Position numbers and translations under genes: made by a program. A stretch of 64,000 nt of DNA from assembly GCA_917880885.1 (NCBI GenBank), contig OU862908.1:54705819-54769818 (forward strand). Direction: 5' to 3'. The DNA comes from Limnephilus marmoratus. Lineage: Eukaryota > Arthropoda > Insecta > Trichoptera > Limnephilidae. The notes beneath the pieces are model-generated. The model was not told the origin of the DNA, did no database searches, and saw only the letters and a list, made by a program, of their open reading frames with translations. Below, in pieces: positions 11,674 through 21,589 of this stretch (positions are counted from its first letter, which is position 1; each line of letters opens with the position of its first letter).

Positions 11674-12235
11674 AATATTTAATTCTTAAAAAATGCAATG
11701 CAAACCCAGCAAGAATAAAATTCAACGGGAATTCAAGGGTGACCCACAAATGCAAAGCCGGTGGAATACCGAGTTATCCACGATATAAAGCCGATTCACC
11801 TTCATTCTACCCCAAAAGAACGTGAAGATAACGATAACACATCGTCGATACAAAATAATAGAATTCTAATTTAATCCCTCAGGCCTCGACATAATTAATT
11901 AGGTAAATCTTATATATAAAAATGAATCGCTGAATGTGTTGCTAAGCGCAAATCTCGAGAGCAGCTGAACCGATTTCGCTAATTCTTTTTTTAGAATATT
12001 CCTTGAAGTACAAGGATGGTTCTTACGGAGAGAAAAATTAAGAAAATTGCGCGGAAAATTATATAATTTCAAAAAACCTAACGACTATCGCACGTTTGAC
12101 AGTTTGCGTATTTGAGAATGACATTTTGCAAAACAATTCTGTTTTTGAAAATCTTTAATTTGATAAATTTATTTAAAGTAGGTACTCCCCAATAGTGTGA
12201 ATCGAATCAAGAATTATAGATATTTTAAATAGGTA

Positions 12236-12675
12236 CCTATGTTAGGAACCAAATTTAATATACATGAAAAATGGAAATTTGAATAAAAATTGTAAAAGGT
12301 GGCACGCGGACTGATTAAAAACTGAATGTACTGGGATTGAATATATGGAACGCGGGAGGAGGGTTGGCGGGACGAGGGAGTGGGAAAGGGAAGAGGGAAG
12401 AGGGAAGGCGGGGAAGGTGGAAGGAGAACGCGGGAGGGGAAGGGGACGTGTGAGGAGGGAGGGGAACTCGGGAGGGGTGTTCGTGGGATGGGGGAATGGG
12501 GGGAGTGGAGTGGGGAGAGGGAAGGTGGAGGTGACGGAGTGGGAACGCGAGAGAGGAAGAGGACGCAGGAGAAGAAGGGTAGGCGGAAGGGGAACGGGAC
12601 GAATGGGAAAGGACACTCACGGAGAAACAATTTCTTTATTAAATGGCATAGCAACGCATGCCATTTCCAGCAAGT
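12236..12675 (+). mobile_element. inner Helitron-like copy with polypurine body (1)
   Basis: AGGTGGCACGCGGACTGATT, a G/A-only region at about 12345-12600, then AATTTCTTTATTAAATGGCA and a degraded end CAGCAAGT. It matches 59822-60268, where the end is intact (CAGCTAGT). The 5' end is truncated or diverged. The long proline/serine open frames on the minus strand here are by-products of the polypurine tract. Confidence 0.65.
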
Positions 12676-13135
12676 ATATAAATAGAAATGAATCGCCGAA
12701 ATGTATGTACGCGCATAACTTCCGAACGATTGCACCAAATTGGATGATTCTTTTTTTTGTGTTCGTTATTGTTAGAACCAGGTTTGTATAAAACTACTGG
12801 TGAATCCTATACTAATAATAAAAAAATGCAATACTAATAATAAAAAATGCAATACTAATAATATAATAGAATATATGAATGTACCGGGACTGAATGTATG
12901 GAATGCGGGAAGGGGGGGGGAGGGGAACCAGGGAGGGGGAGGGGGGTTCGCGTGACAGGAAAAGCAGCGAGTGGAGTGGGGAGAGGGAAGGTGGAGGAGG
13001 CGGAGTGGGAACGCGAGAAGGGAAGGGGCCGCGGGAGGGTAAGGGGAAGCGGAAGGGGAACGGGACCAATTTTCAAACAAACAATTTCTTTATTCAATGG
13101 CATAGCAACGCATACCGCGAACTCGCTATAATAAT
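12676..13135 (+). mobile_element. inner Helitron-like copy with polypurine body (2)
   Basis: It starts immediately after copy 1 with ATATAAATAGAAATGAATCG and GCGCATAACTTCCGAACG, contains a short tandem AATACTAATAATAAAAAATG array (about 12811-12870), a polypurine region (12898-13060), and ends with the decayed GCATACCGCGAACTCGCTAT. Head-to-tail arrangement of two copies inside a third Helitron. Confidence 0.65.
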
Positions 13136-13464
13136 ATAAATTGAGCGACCGATCAATATCATTTTTTTAAACAGAGAGGGGGACTGGGAAAGGACATAGT
13201 CTAGTTTTTATCCCAGAAAACACATTTCACTCCCGTGAAAAAATTCTTTATACACTAATTTCCTCCTAATACCATGCGAGCAAAACTGCGGGTAAAAGCT
13301 AGTGTTATAAGCGTTATCGTCAACACACAATTTTTATTTCGATTCATTTAAAAATAATAATTAATAGGTATAATTCTCAAAAGTTTCATTTTTCTTTCGA
13401 ACTGCGGTCGGAAATTTTTTGATTCATAACGGCGTACATTTTAATTATTTTTCGGTAAACTTTT

Positions 13465-13600
13465 GGATTTGAATATGAAGCATGGTATTTTCTCTTTCTA
13501 ACACCGTTTAGATTATACTTCTAACCATGATAGTGAGAGAGACCCAACGATTTCCATGAGACCTAGGTATATGAATTATTCCGAAAACCGAACAAGTATA
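13465..13600. repeat. dispersed repeat, copy 1
   Basis: AAGCATGGTATTTTCTCTTT, CTAACACC, GATAGTGAGAGAGACCCAAC and GAATTATTCCGAAAACCGAA occur in the same order and orientation at 35085-35225. Family unknown; no coding. Confidence 0.7.
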
Positions 13601-13603
13601 CCT

Positions 13604-14105
13604 GACGGGTTAAACCTAATACAACCCAAATACAACGCCGATACATCAATGATAAAATTTTAAGGCGAAATAGAACAACGCCTTTTTTAAATTGTGTTTC
13701 TGTTCTGTGCCAACAAGTTTCAATAAGATAAATCTAATAAAAAACGATTCAATTATTTCACATTGGTTCTCAGTAAAACATTTTATCTAAAGCGCGAAAA
13801 TCTCCAGCACGTGACATCCGCTGCATTCCCTCTCTTTTCCTAAAATGCAACAGCGCAACAATTACAGATTTTACTTTCTTTTATCGGGAACTTTATATGA
13901 ACTCTGATTGCATCAGTGAGCAATGATATTCGAACCATTCGTCGATATAGTGTTCGATACGTATTTTCAATTGCATAAAATCCCCACCGAATAGTGCAAT
14001 ACCAAATGCTTTGATACGATATTTACTGTTATTTTGAAAATGTGAGGATTACCCAAGAAAAATGTAATTACTTGTGTTATTTTATTTTTGTACAATTGTT
14101 TTAAT
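13604..14105. other. no gene recognised
   Basis: AT-rich intron DNA with no supported feature. Confidence 0.4.
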
Positions 14106-14129
14106 TATTTTGTTTTTAACTGTGTAAAA

Positions 14130-14763
14130 AAGACTTTTTTTATATGAATACAGCATAAGAGTCCCAACTGCTCCCGTCTGGAGCCAGTGAGACTATGGCA
14201 TCCCCAGTTGGGTATGTTATGAGACTGAAGGTAGTGGGGAGAGGAAGGAGATAGGAAAGAGGAAGGTGGGGAAGTACCTGGAAATTCAGATGTGGTCACC
14301 AAACACGGCTAATGCCATTTCAAGCAATGTCAAGCAAGTCGATGAAGCGACCCGTTCTCATATGACAAATGTCAACCGTGTACATATGTTGGGCACGCGT
14401 TTGGCGTGTTTCCCGACTAGTGCCGAGGGGATCAATGACGCTAGTTCCTCGGAGCATCTTCCATTGTAATACCGGTAGAACAAGGATAGCATTCCCATCC
14501 GACGCCTGTGCTCTAAAGATTGCAAACCGTCTGTTAAGATGGGAGAATCTATCAAAAGCCTGAAGGAGAAGCCTATGGTATTTTTCAGGTATTTAGGAGC
14601 TCCAGACCAGAGGTGGCTGCCAAATTCAACCGTAGGGCGCACTTGTGATTTGTACAGGGTTAGCAGTTGTGTACTATTAAAATATCTGCGGGCCCTGTGC
14701 AGTACGCCCAGTTTTTGGGTGTTAAATGGAATAAATTGTGAAAAACACAAATTAATCCAATAA
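14130..14763 (-). mobile_element. LINE reverse transcriptase C-terminal fragment
   Basis: The minus-strand open frame (14358-14777) reads KLGVLHRARRYFNSTQLLTL, RPTVEFGSHLWSGAPKYL, LEHRRRMGMLSLFYRYYNG and CSEELASLIP. This is the thumb and C-terminal region of a very common insect Jockey/CR1-type LINE. The frame continues past 14358 into the 3' region, rich in CCTTCCTCTCC, and ends with the characteristic CGGGAGCAGTTGGGACTCTT before an AT-rich tail near 14130. The copy lacks the catalytic palm and all upstream ORFs, so it is 5' truncated and inactive. Its last 200 bp are shared with the SINE at 34340-34745. A tRNA-like SINE head abuts its 5' end. Confidence 0.8.
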
Positions 14764-14836
14764 AATTTATTTGCCACGGGATTCGACCTTCGGATTGCGA
14801 GTCAAGAGCCTTACCGCTGGACTGCGCCGGCCGTCA
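14764..14836 (-). mobile_element. tRNA-like SINE head fused to the LINE
   Basis: Read on the minus strand: GCGCAGTCCAGCGGTAAGGC, TCTTGACTCGCAATCCGAAG and GTCGAATCCCGTGGC. This gives an A-box-like region, an anticodon-arm-like stem and a near-consensus B box, followed by AAATAAATTTTATTGG, as in the SINE at 34745. The next bases are LINE reverse-transcriptase coding sequence with no poly(A) between. Confidence 0.6.
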
Positions 14837-14839
14837 TTT

Positions 14840-16480
14840 GTCGACTGATTTGTCATATTCATCGGAATCATACCATTTAAGTAGCACCGTTCTTATTGAA
14901 AAAAGAAAAAGAACATAGCATACTACGGTATCAGGGTCATTACAAATAAATACATTTTACAGCACACACGTAAATGCTCATTTTATTTCAAACACACAGA
15001 ATAAATAAGGAAGTTTTTATTCCAAATTCTTCACCTAATTTTTTTTAAGTTAATGCAATATTTTTTAAAGTCCGTACGAAATCGGTCCACTCCGCTTATT
15101 TTTTGGTCACTGAATCAGGAAAAGTATCCACTATTCACAGATGTGTCGCAATCTGATGGAGCCTGGAATCTATTGAATAGATTCTAAGTAACTTAGACCT
15201 ATTCATGTGGAAAAGCTTAGAACGAAGGCAATTCTATTAAGCTCCGGTTTCTATTGAGCGAGCTTTGCCTACTGACCTTCCGGCTAATTACAAGAAAATT
15301 GTATTAGTGGGTACCCTTACAAGCGAACCGACTCATCCAACTTACCCAAAAGGGAAATTGATGAGATTTCCGAGGGATTTCTATTAAATTGTCATTAGAT
15401 GAAAACACTTCTATGGATCACGTACAAATTGGATCACATAATACGAAAAAGAACACACAATGCGGGTGGTTTTGACGTTTTTCAATTCCTGTTATTCTTT
15501 CACATATTTGCGGGATCGATAAATAATGGCTTTTGAGGCACTTAATTATTGATTAATGAGACAATCAGAACCCTCCGACAGTCACCGCGTTGGCGTCACC
15601 GCGTGATTAAAATAGATGAAGCCAAATCTGCTAATGTCGTACCTGCTTTGCTTTTGACCTCGTTTTCTTTGATTTCCCCAATTAAGAAATGCAATAAAAT
15701 CATCATTTTATTTCAATTAAGATATAAAATAAACGACGTTTTAGTTGTGCTCTTAGTTTTTTTTATTTTTCGAAAGATTTTCATTCTTGTTAAAATAAAA
15801 CCAGCGTTTAAGGAACCACAAACATAACTTCCCACACTATTGAAAAAAATCTCCTGAAACTGGTGAAAAATCTTCTGAAAAAAAAACTCATTTGAGTATT
15901 CCAAGCCTACTAAAAATGATGTAAATAAGGTTCCCAGTCGTTACACAATTAAATTAGAGTTAAATCAGTTTTATAACCGAGCGGCTCGTGAAATGAAACT
16001 AGGAAAATTGAAGAATCTTTTTTTAATTCGTACCGAGGACGGCGCCGAGAATAACTCGTTCGGTACAGAAAACGACTCACTTTGGCCTTTTGCCGCCATT
16101 TATTATTAAGTTGGGGAAGGTGTCACATTTCAGGCGCAGACATTTTCAGCCTGGCATATTTATTTGGAGTAATTTTCCCGACATTTACAAAATAACCTAG
16201 GCATGTTTTTTTCATTACTTTACACATCATCATTCAACAGTGATTTGTACCTTTATGTCCGTTCTCTGTAATGAAGCATTTTATCACGCTTTGTAAATAA
16301 GGGGTATCACACGCGTATATTTATGTTCACGCACGTTTCATACCAACAACTCATAATTTTACTGGGTTGTATGAATATTCTTGAATCATTGAAAAAGAAA
16401 TTATCATTCACAGTAAAAATCTAAATATTTTCAATATATTTGGAACGGGTTTTAAACAAGAGGGTGGGAGAAGGTTTTGT
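14840..16480. other. no gene recognised
   Basis: About 1.6 kb of intron DNA. Overlapping open frames at 15549-15904 on both strands have no family motif. Confidence 0.4.
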
Positions 16481-16812
16481 TTTTTTTACGTGAGCTCCAC
16501 ACCGGAGGCCCTGAGTAAAATAATTTCCCTCAGGGCCTATGTCATCTTTGAGGATACTGTGTGGAGGGTTTTTTTAGGAAAAAGGAAGGAGAGGAGAGTT
16601 CTGGGAAGAAAAAGGGTTTAAGGGGTGGGTAGGAATTTGGGGTTCAGTATATCCTGGTCATCCGCCTCCAAGACCTAGACAAACCTCACCCCATGAACCC
16701 GGGCACCCCCGCTAAATCACCAAACGTAGCGAACCACTTGGGGTGACCTATGGCAGAGGTGTTGGTTATCCAATAAATGTTCCCGGGGCGGCGGTACCCA
16801 TTCCCGCCTCCC
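16481..16812 (-). mobile_element. family Z copy 2
   Basis: Inverted, nearly complete copy. T-rich (tail) at 16481, GAGCTCCACACCGGAGGCCC, then the hairpin CCCTGAGTAAAATAATTTCC, ending GGTACCCATTCCCGCCTCCC at 16812. Confidence 0.85.
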
Positions 16813-16999
16813 AAGTTCTCATAATATTGTGCGAAATTCGAGAAAAATCATTTCTGCATATCTTTACGGTGATGCTCTTGATTAGGTTAAGTATTTGCTT
16901 TTCATGGTGTCATAATATTTTTGCGTTTTCATCGGTCTTTTGGTGTCCCGCTATAAACATAGACTTTTCTCAAATGTTTTTTTGAAGTAAAACTTATTT

Positions 17000-17335
17000 A
17001 GTCTCGTTGTGGTTTGAAATTCGGATGAAACGGAAGTGTGTCACTAAAATTTATTATTTGAGAGGTTCTAATATAATGCGGTAAATTCACGACTCCGCGC
17101 GAGCCTTCGATGGCGCAGCGGCGTAAAGCGCCAGACTCTCTGCGCCCAGAGAAACATCCAGCGAACAGAGGTTCGAATCCTACCAAATTCAAAAAAATAA
17201 ACTTTTTTTTTGTAAAATCAATATCTAATCTTCAAACCACTTTAAAATAAACAGGCAAAAGAAAAAAAAGCGACATCCAGCAAATTTCTGGTTTCACTTC
17301 TACCGCGTGTGAATTGCCCACTCTGATTTTTTTTG
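17000..17335 (+). mobile_element. SINE with Leu-like tRNA core, copy A
   Basis: The 5' arm (TTTGAAATTCGGATGAAACG) and the 3' arm (TTTCACTTCTACCGCGTGTG) enclose a tRNA-like core at 17101-17185. The core has an A box (TGGCGCAGCGGCG), GCGCCAGACTC as in Leu tRNAs, an extended variable arm, and a perfect B box GGTTCGAATCC at 17170-17180. The long variable arm points to a class II tRNA (Leu or Ser). It is not a tRNA gene because acceptor pairing is absent and flanking SINE sequence continues. The same element lies inverted at 61452-61790. Confidence 0.7.
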
Positions 17336-17900
17336 AGCGACTCTCTTCAATCCGACCCCAAGTACACAGTTCTTTACAGGTTTTTAGCCCATTTTATTTT
17401 TGGGTGACCTCTGCTTATATTGTTCGACGTAGAACTCTGATTGACGAATCTGTGATATACAGCTTCCATATTATGATCTTGGAGATGCGACAATATTGTC
17501 GGCTACCGTTTCAAACAAGCCTTTGTCTTGGTCCTAATTCGAAATGTTAGTTTCTCTTTGTCCCTCTCCCAAGATGTTGCATGGCTCTTTGTGCCATGTT
17601 CGTTATCTCAACCCCACCCTATCATTGGGTATACGATAACACTTGAATCCTGTAACCAAGGTTTGGCTTAATTGCGTATGACGTCATTTTTATTTATCCA
17701 GTTAGAATAGGTACCATGTAGCTGGAAATAAAAATATTTTTTAGTTTGTAAATTTTAATGCATCAATATTATATATTTAAATTTATTCCATATAAAGGCC
17801 CTAAGGGTGTGAATAAATAAAAACATGTTATTCTGAAAGCTCTACTGTAAAGTATTTTTCCAATAATTAGTCATTCGAATGCTTTTGACCTAATCATACA
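17336..17900. other. no gene recognised
   Basis: Unremarkable intron sequence. Confidence 0.4.
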
Positions 17901-18337
17901 TTAGCTCCATACATGAGGTACTGAGAAAAATAATTTCCTTAGGGATCTATGTCATCTTATGGGATGCTGTGTGAAGGGGTTTTTTTTTTAAGGAAAGGAG
18001 AGAGATAAAGTTCTGGGAAGGAAATACGTACAAGAGGTAGATAGGAATTAGGGGGTCGGTGTGTCCATGAGTGACGGACGTATGAATCCATCCCTCCTAG
18101 CCAATGGCTCGAGGAATTCTGGCTGGAGAGGTCAAATGTCAGTCTCTCTCGATCCGGCCTGCCACGCAGCAGGCGAGCAGACGCATTGGCCACCGAAACC
18201 TGGACAAAGCTCACCCCATGTATTCGGGCACCCCTATTAGTCACCAAATGTAGCAAACCATTTTGGGTGACCTATGGCAGAGGTGTTGATTATCCAATAA
18301 ATGATTCCCTAAGCAGCGGTACCCATACCCGCCTCCC
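17901..18337 (-). mobile_element. family Z copy 3, long form
   Basis: Inverted copy that retains the central block (CCATGAGTGACGGACGTATG, GCCTGCCACGCAGCAGGC) missing from the short form at 6601. It ends CGGTACCCATACCCGCCTCC. At about 437 bp it helps define the full-length element. Confidence 0.85.
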
Positions 18338-19202
18338 AAAATGAAAAAACATTGTAAACAAGTTGAAACAAAAGTTAACGCAATAAATTAATACTCTTCT
18401 AAAATATTGATTTTTTAAAATTAAAATTACGTCTGGAATGTCTTAATCACGTCCTGTTTGAATTCACTATACTTATTCCCTTCAAAACTCACTCTCGTTA
18501 CTCCGATAATACGTCACAACCTCCCACAGCTTTCGGCGTATATTAGAAGTGGGTGGATTACATTGATAAACCTCCGGACACATTAGCAGTATTACCACTC
18601 ACGCATTATTTGCTGGAAACCCTAATATTGTCAGCCCAAAGCTGACAAAAACGCGCGTTCAAGTATAATCACAATGATCTATTTTGGGCGCACATTCATT
18701 CACGCAAAAATTCCAAAAGCTCTTGTACTACCGACCAAGAACAGAGCAAATTTCTGAGCTTAATTCTGTTCGAAAGATACAATATGAAGTATTTTGTCAT
18801 TAGTTTCTTTGCTTTCTTTCAAGGATGACGCATCACTTCCCGATTAATCGTGTTAAATACTAACAGCGACAAGCCAACCCGTGTTATTTCAGAACTAATA
18901 TCAACTTGTGATGGGTGATCGCCATCTCACACGTGCCGAAGTTTCGGGTGGGTCCATCTGAATAGATGGCCAAACCTTTTATCCGCTCGCCGATCGAAAC
19001 CTTTTGGTAAAGCCTCTCCAAACCAGATCACAGCCTCCAATCTTTGGTGATGGATGTTTTCGGCTCTTTCATAATATCATATTACCCACCCTACCGGCTT
19101 TGTGGCACCAAGTTTTGATTGTATGTTTTTTTAACTTGGGGTTGTTTGGGATAAATCGTTCGGATTCCTTCACACATTTTCAAAGACATCCTTAAAAATT
19201 TT
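18338..19202. other. no gene recognised
   Basis: AT-rich intron DNA. A somewhat GC-richer part near 18880-19060 shows no motif. Confidence 0.4.
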
Positions 19203-19345
19203 CGATATTTGTTTTGGGGTCTTATGCCGTGTTGCGCTTCCTCCTTCTTTAGCCAACGTTTCGGACAACGTTGCAGTAACCACCCTGAAAACAAATAACG
19301 AAAATACTTTTGGCCGTTAAAATCTAGCAACGCATCCTTCATAAT
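19203..19345. mobile_element. foldback element, copy 3
   Basis: Left arm TTGTTTTGGGGTCTTATGCC, GTGTTGCGCTTCCTCCTTC and TTAGCCAACGTTTCGGACA, then a collapsed loop and the right terminus AAACAAATAACGAAAATAC and GGCCGTTAAAATCTAG. Much of the right arm is deleted. Confidence 0.7.
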
Positions 19346-20126
19346 ATTTTCCCCCAATTTCTTTATAAATAATATATCGCTTATAACCACAATTAAACTT
19401 TATTTTGCAATGTATATGTAATTGATGTTGATGATTATAAACGATATCTTGTTTTTAATTACCAATACAGTCTATTTTTACGTTTTATTAAACGACCAAA
19501 TGTTGATGGTCATTTTATGGTAGTAGTTTATGACGATACGGAAATAGTAGTAATATCATGGAAACATTATACAAATTGTAGCACCTGCTATTTGCTTTGA
19601 TACATGTGACCTAAATATTTTTTGCCCGAATGTCACAAATCCCAACATCACAAACAACTGAAAAGCGGACTAAGTTACCCACTTGGTATGTTTATGCTAT
19701 GTATCTACATGATTGAGTTTGTTTATACTTTCTAAATATCAAAATACTTCATCATCCAACCCGCTAACAGCTAGGGTCAGCCGAGATGACAAAACGTTGC
19801 ACACCCCTTGTTGAATCCGCATTAAATTTGTGCATGGTATATAAGAAACTCTTTTAAGACTCTTGGCATGACCCGACTCTGTGTTAAATTAATCATTCAA
19901 AGGAAACATCCTTTGATCGCGCTTCTTCATACTAGAATTAGTTCGCTTAAAATAATTCCAATCCTTAGATTGGCGTGAATCACAGAAATTCCAGTGTAAC
20001 TTTTTTATCAAATGGTCAATCAGCGCCGTTGTGTTTTTTTAACACTTGAAAGGTCGTTAAATGCCGACCAAAAAACAACGGGATCAAAAATGGGATCATT
20101 GGAGGGGACCCCACCACTTTCCCAAC
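19346..20126. other. no gene recognised
   Basis: AT-rich intron DNA. Confidence 0.4.
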
Positions 20127-20276
20127 GGCGTTATAAGGAAACATATGGTTTCCTCCTTCACCGCACACGTCAATGCTCTACTTTTTTTTTGAACGGAACT
20201 ACATTTATTTGAACGACTCTAGACCCTCCAATGTCCATGCATAGGGAGATAGTAAGCAGTATGCAAGTACTTACAT
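20127..20276 (+). mobile_element. family Y copy 1, diverged
   Basis: GAACTACATTTATTTGAACG, CTAGACCCTCCAATGTCC and TAGTAAGCAGTATGCAAGTA align with the family Y copies at 22164-22319 and 38567-38722. Confidence 0.55.
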
Positions 20277-20652
20277 TAACATTATACAAAAGACAAAACA
20301 CGGGTGAAAGAAATTAATGCAGACCTACTAGAGAATGTATTAAAAACATCAAAGAAACTAAATAACGGAAAAATCAAAGAAATCTACCAATCTGCCTCAG
20401 TACAGGACCACCTAGTGAGGAGGACTAAGAACAAACAGATGAAATATTTATATACATTATCATATCATGTAATTCTCATCAAACTTGTAATTAAATAGTC
20501 ACTAATAAAAAAATAAAAAATAGGAATAGTAGCTGCCCGTGGAATAATTCTTCCGAAATTGGTAACATCAAAAAGAGATAATAGTGTTAGTAAAAGAAAA
20601 ATAAAAATAACGGCTATGACCAGTCGAAGAAACCTTCTGTAAATAAAATAAG
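20277..20652. other. small open frame of unknown nature
   Basis: An open frame at 20304-20498 (64 codons, lysine/asparagine-rich, MKEINADLLENVLKTSKKLN) has no recognised motif. It may be a retroelement remnant. Confidence 0.3.
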
Positions 20653-20655
20653 TAA

Positions 20656-20822
20656 GGGAACGTACCCATACTACGTTACACGTTTAGGAGGGGGGGGGGG
20701 TCTTCAAAATGTCACACTCCATACAAATGAGCGGCGGGTTGCTTAGGATTTTGGTCACCGGGGGGGGGGGGGGGGGGGTTAAAAATTGCAAAAAGTTGGT
20801 CACGTAGTATGGGTACGTTCCC
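20656..20822. mobile_element. 167-bp MITE with TAA target duplication
   Basis: Terminal inverted repeats GGGAACGTACCCATACTACG at 20656 and its complement CGTAGTATGGGTACGTTCCC ending at 20822 are perfect over 20 bp and flanked by TAA at 20653-20655 and 20823-20825. A 3-bp TAA/TWA duplication is typical of PIF/Harbinger MITEs. The interior contains G runs of 11 (20690-20700) and 19 (20760-20778). No transposase. Confidence 0.9.
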
Positions 20823-20879
20823 TAATGAGGAAAAAACAGTTTTGTGATTATGTTATAATGTAAGTAATTACTATAATAG

Positions 20880-21300
20880 CAGAAAGAAAGTAAAATACAC
20901 AAAAAGAAAAGCCAGAGAAAGTATTCCATAGACCACCGGGCAGTCCCAATGAGAATGCGTATAGCTATCGGCTCAACCGCAGACGATGCTCGAAGTCCGC
21001 GCCCTTTAGCCGGTACCCCGATTTTGCCTCTAAGAAATGTACTTGGGAGAGAAGGGGGAAGTTTTTGAAGACCTTGAGGAAAAGATGAGCGTCGGGTTAC
21101 CGGAGGGGGGACGGAAGGACATCGAGACCGCGTGGTTACGCCTCAGGCCAACGCAGGTCGATGGGGGAGGCGCGGGCGGATCGCGGGAAGACCGCTCCGG
21201 AGTGTGCTCGCCTGACAATGTACATGGGCAGGGTCTATCCCACCCCCTTTCTATGGGGGAACGACGATACATAACATGTTCAGTTCAGTTGCGCCACCAA
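20880..21300. other. GC-rich coding-like block, unclassified
   Basis: A sharp rise in GC with open frames on both strands (21037-21333 plus, 21030-21272 minus). The minus frame is proline/serine/arginine-rich (PCPCTLSGEHTPERSSRDPP). It could be part of a LINE gag or UTR, but I do not recognise it. Confidence 0.35.
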
Positions 21301-21589
21301 AGAATGGAAACCAAAACTAATAAAGAAAAATAGAAAATAATAAGAGCATTTACACATGTGAAACGTAATTACAGAATCAGTTCAGAGTGATAATGTATCG
21401 AGCGATAGTGTTATCACTACCATCGCTCACCAAGATAGAACATGAGCTATCGAGGTAAAAAAACATAAATCATTGTTAACAGAGACCAGAGAAAAAATAG
21501 TCCAACGTAATCAGTAATTTCTAGGTCACATAAGTTATATTATAGATATTTCAAAGCATATTCACTAAATTAAGAGTACTAGAGGAGGA

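Larger units (their letters stand above)
11908..13303 (+). mobile_element. non-autonomous Helitron, outer element of a nest
   Basis: The 5' end TCTTATATATAAAAATGAAT follows a host A, and the 3' end GCGGGTAAAAGCTAGT precedes further host DNA. These are the TC start and CTAGT (CTRR) end of insect Helitrons, which insert without target duplication. The head continues with CTCGAGAGCAGCTGAACCG, a common insect Helitron word. The interior is occupied by two copies of a second, polypurine-rich Helitron family. No Rep/helicase coding remains. Confidence 0.7.

Noticed and set aside
12214..12791. Several overlapping 100-174-codon frames, proline/serine-rich on minus and glycine/arginine-rich on plus
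   Set aside because: They arise from the G/A-only polypurine body of a Helitron, which lacks stops in several frames on both strands. The same pattern recurs at 12772-13139 and 59945-60297.
15549..15904. Overlapping frames on both strands
   Set aside because: AT-rich, no motif, mutually overlapping; consistent with chance.
17101..17185. True tRNA-Leu gene
   Set aside because: A and B boxes are good but the acceptor stem does not pair, and the sequence is embedded in a repeated SINE also found at 61452-61790.
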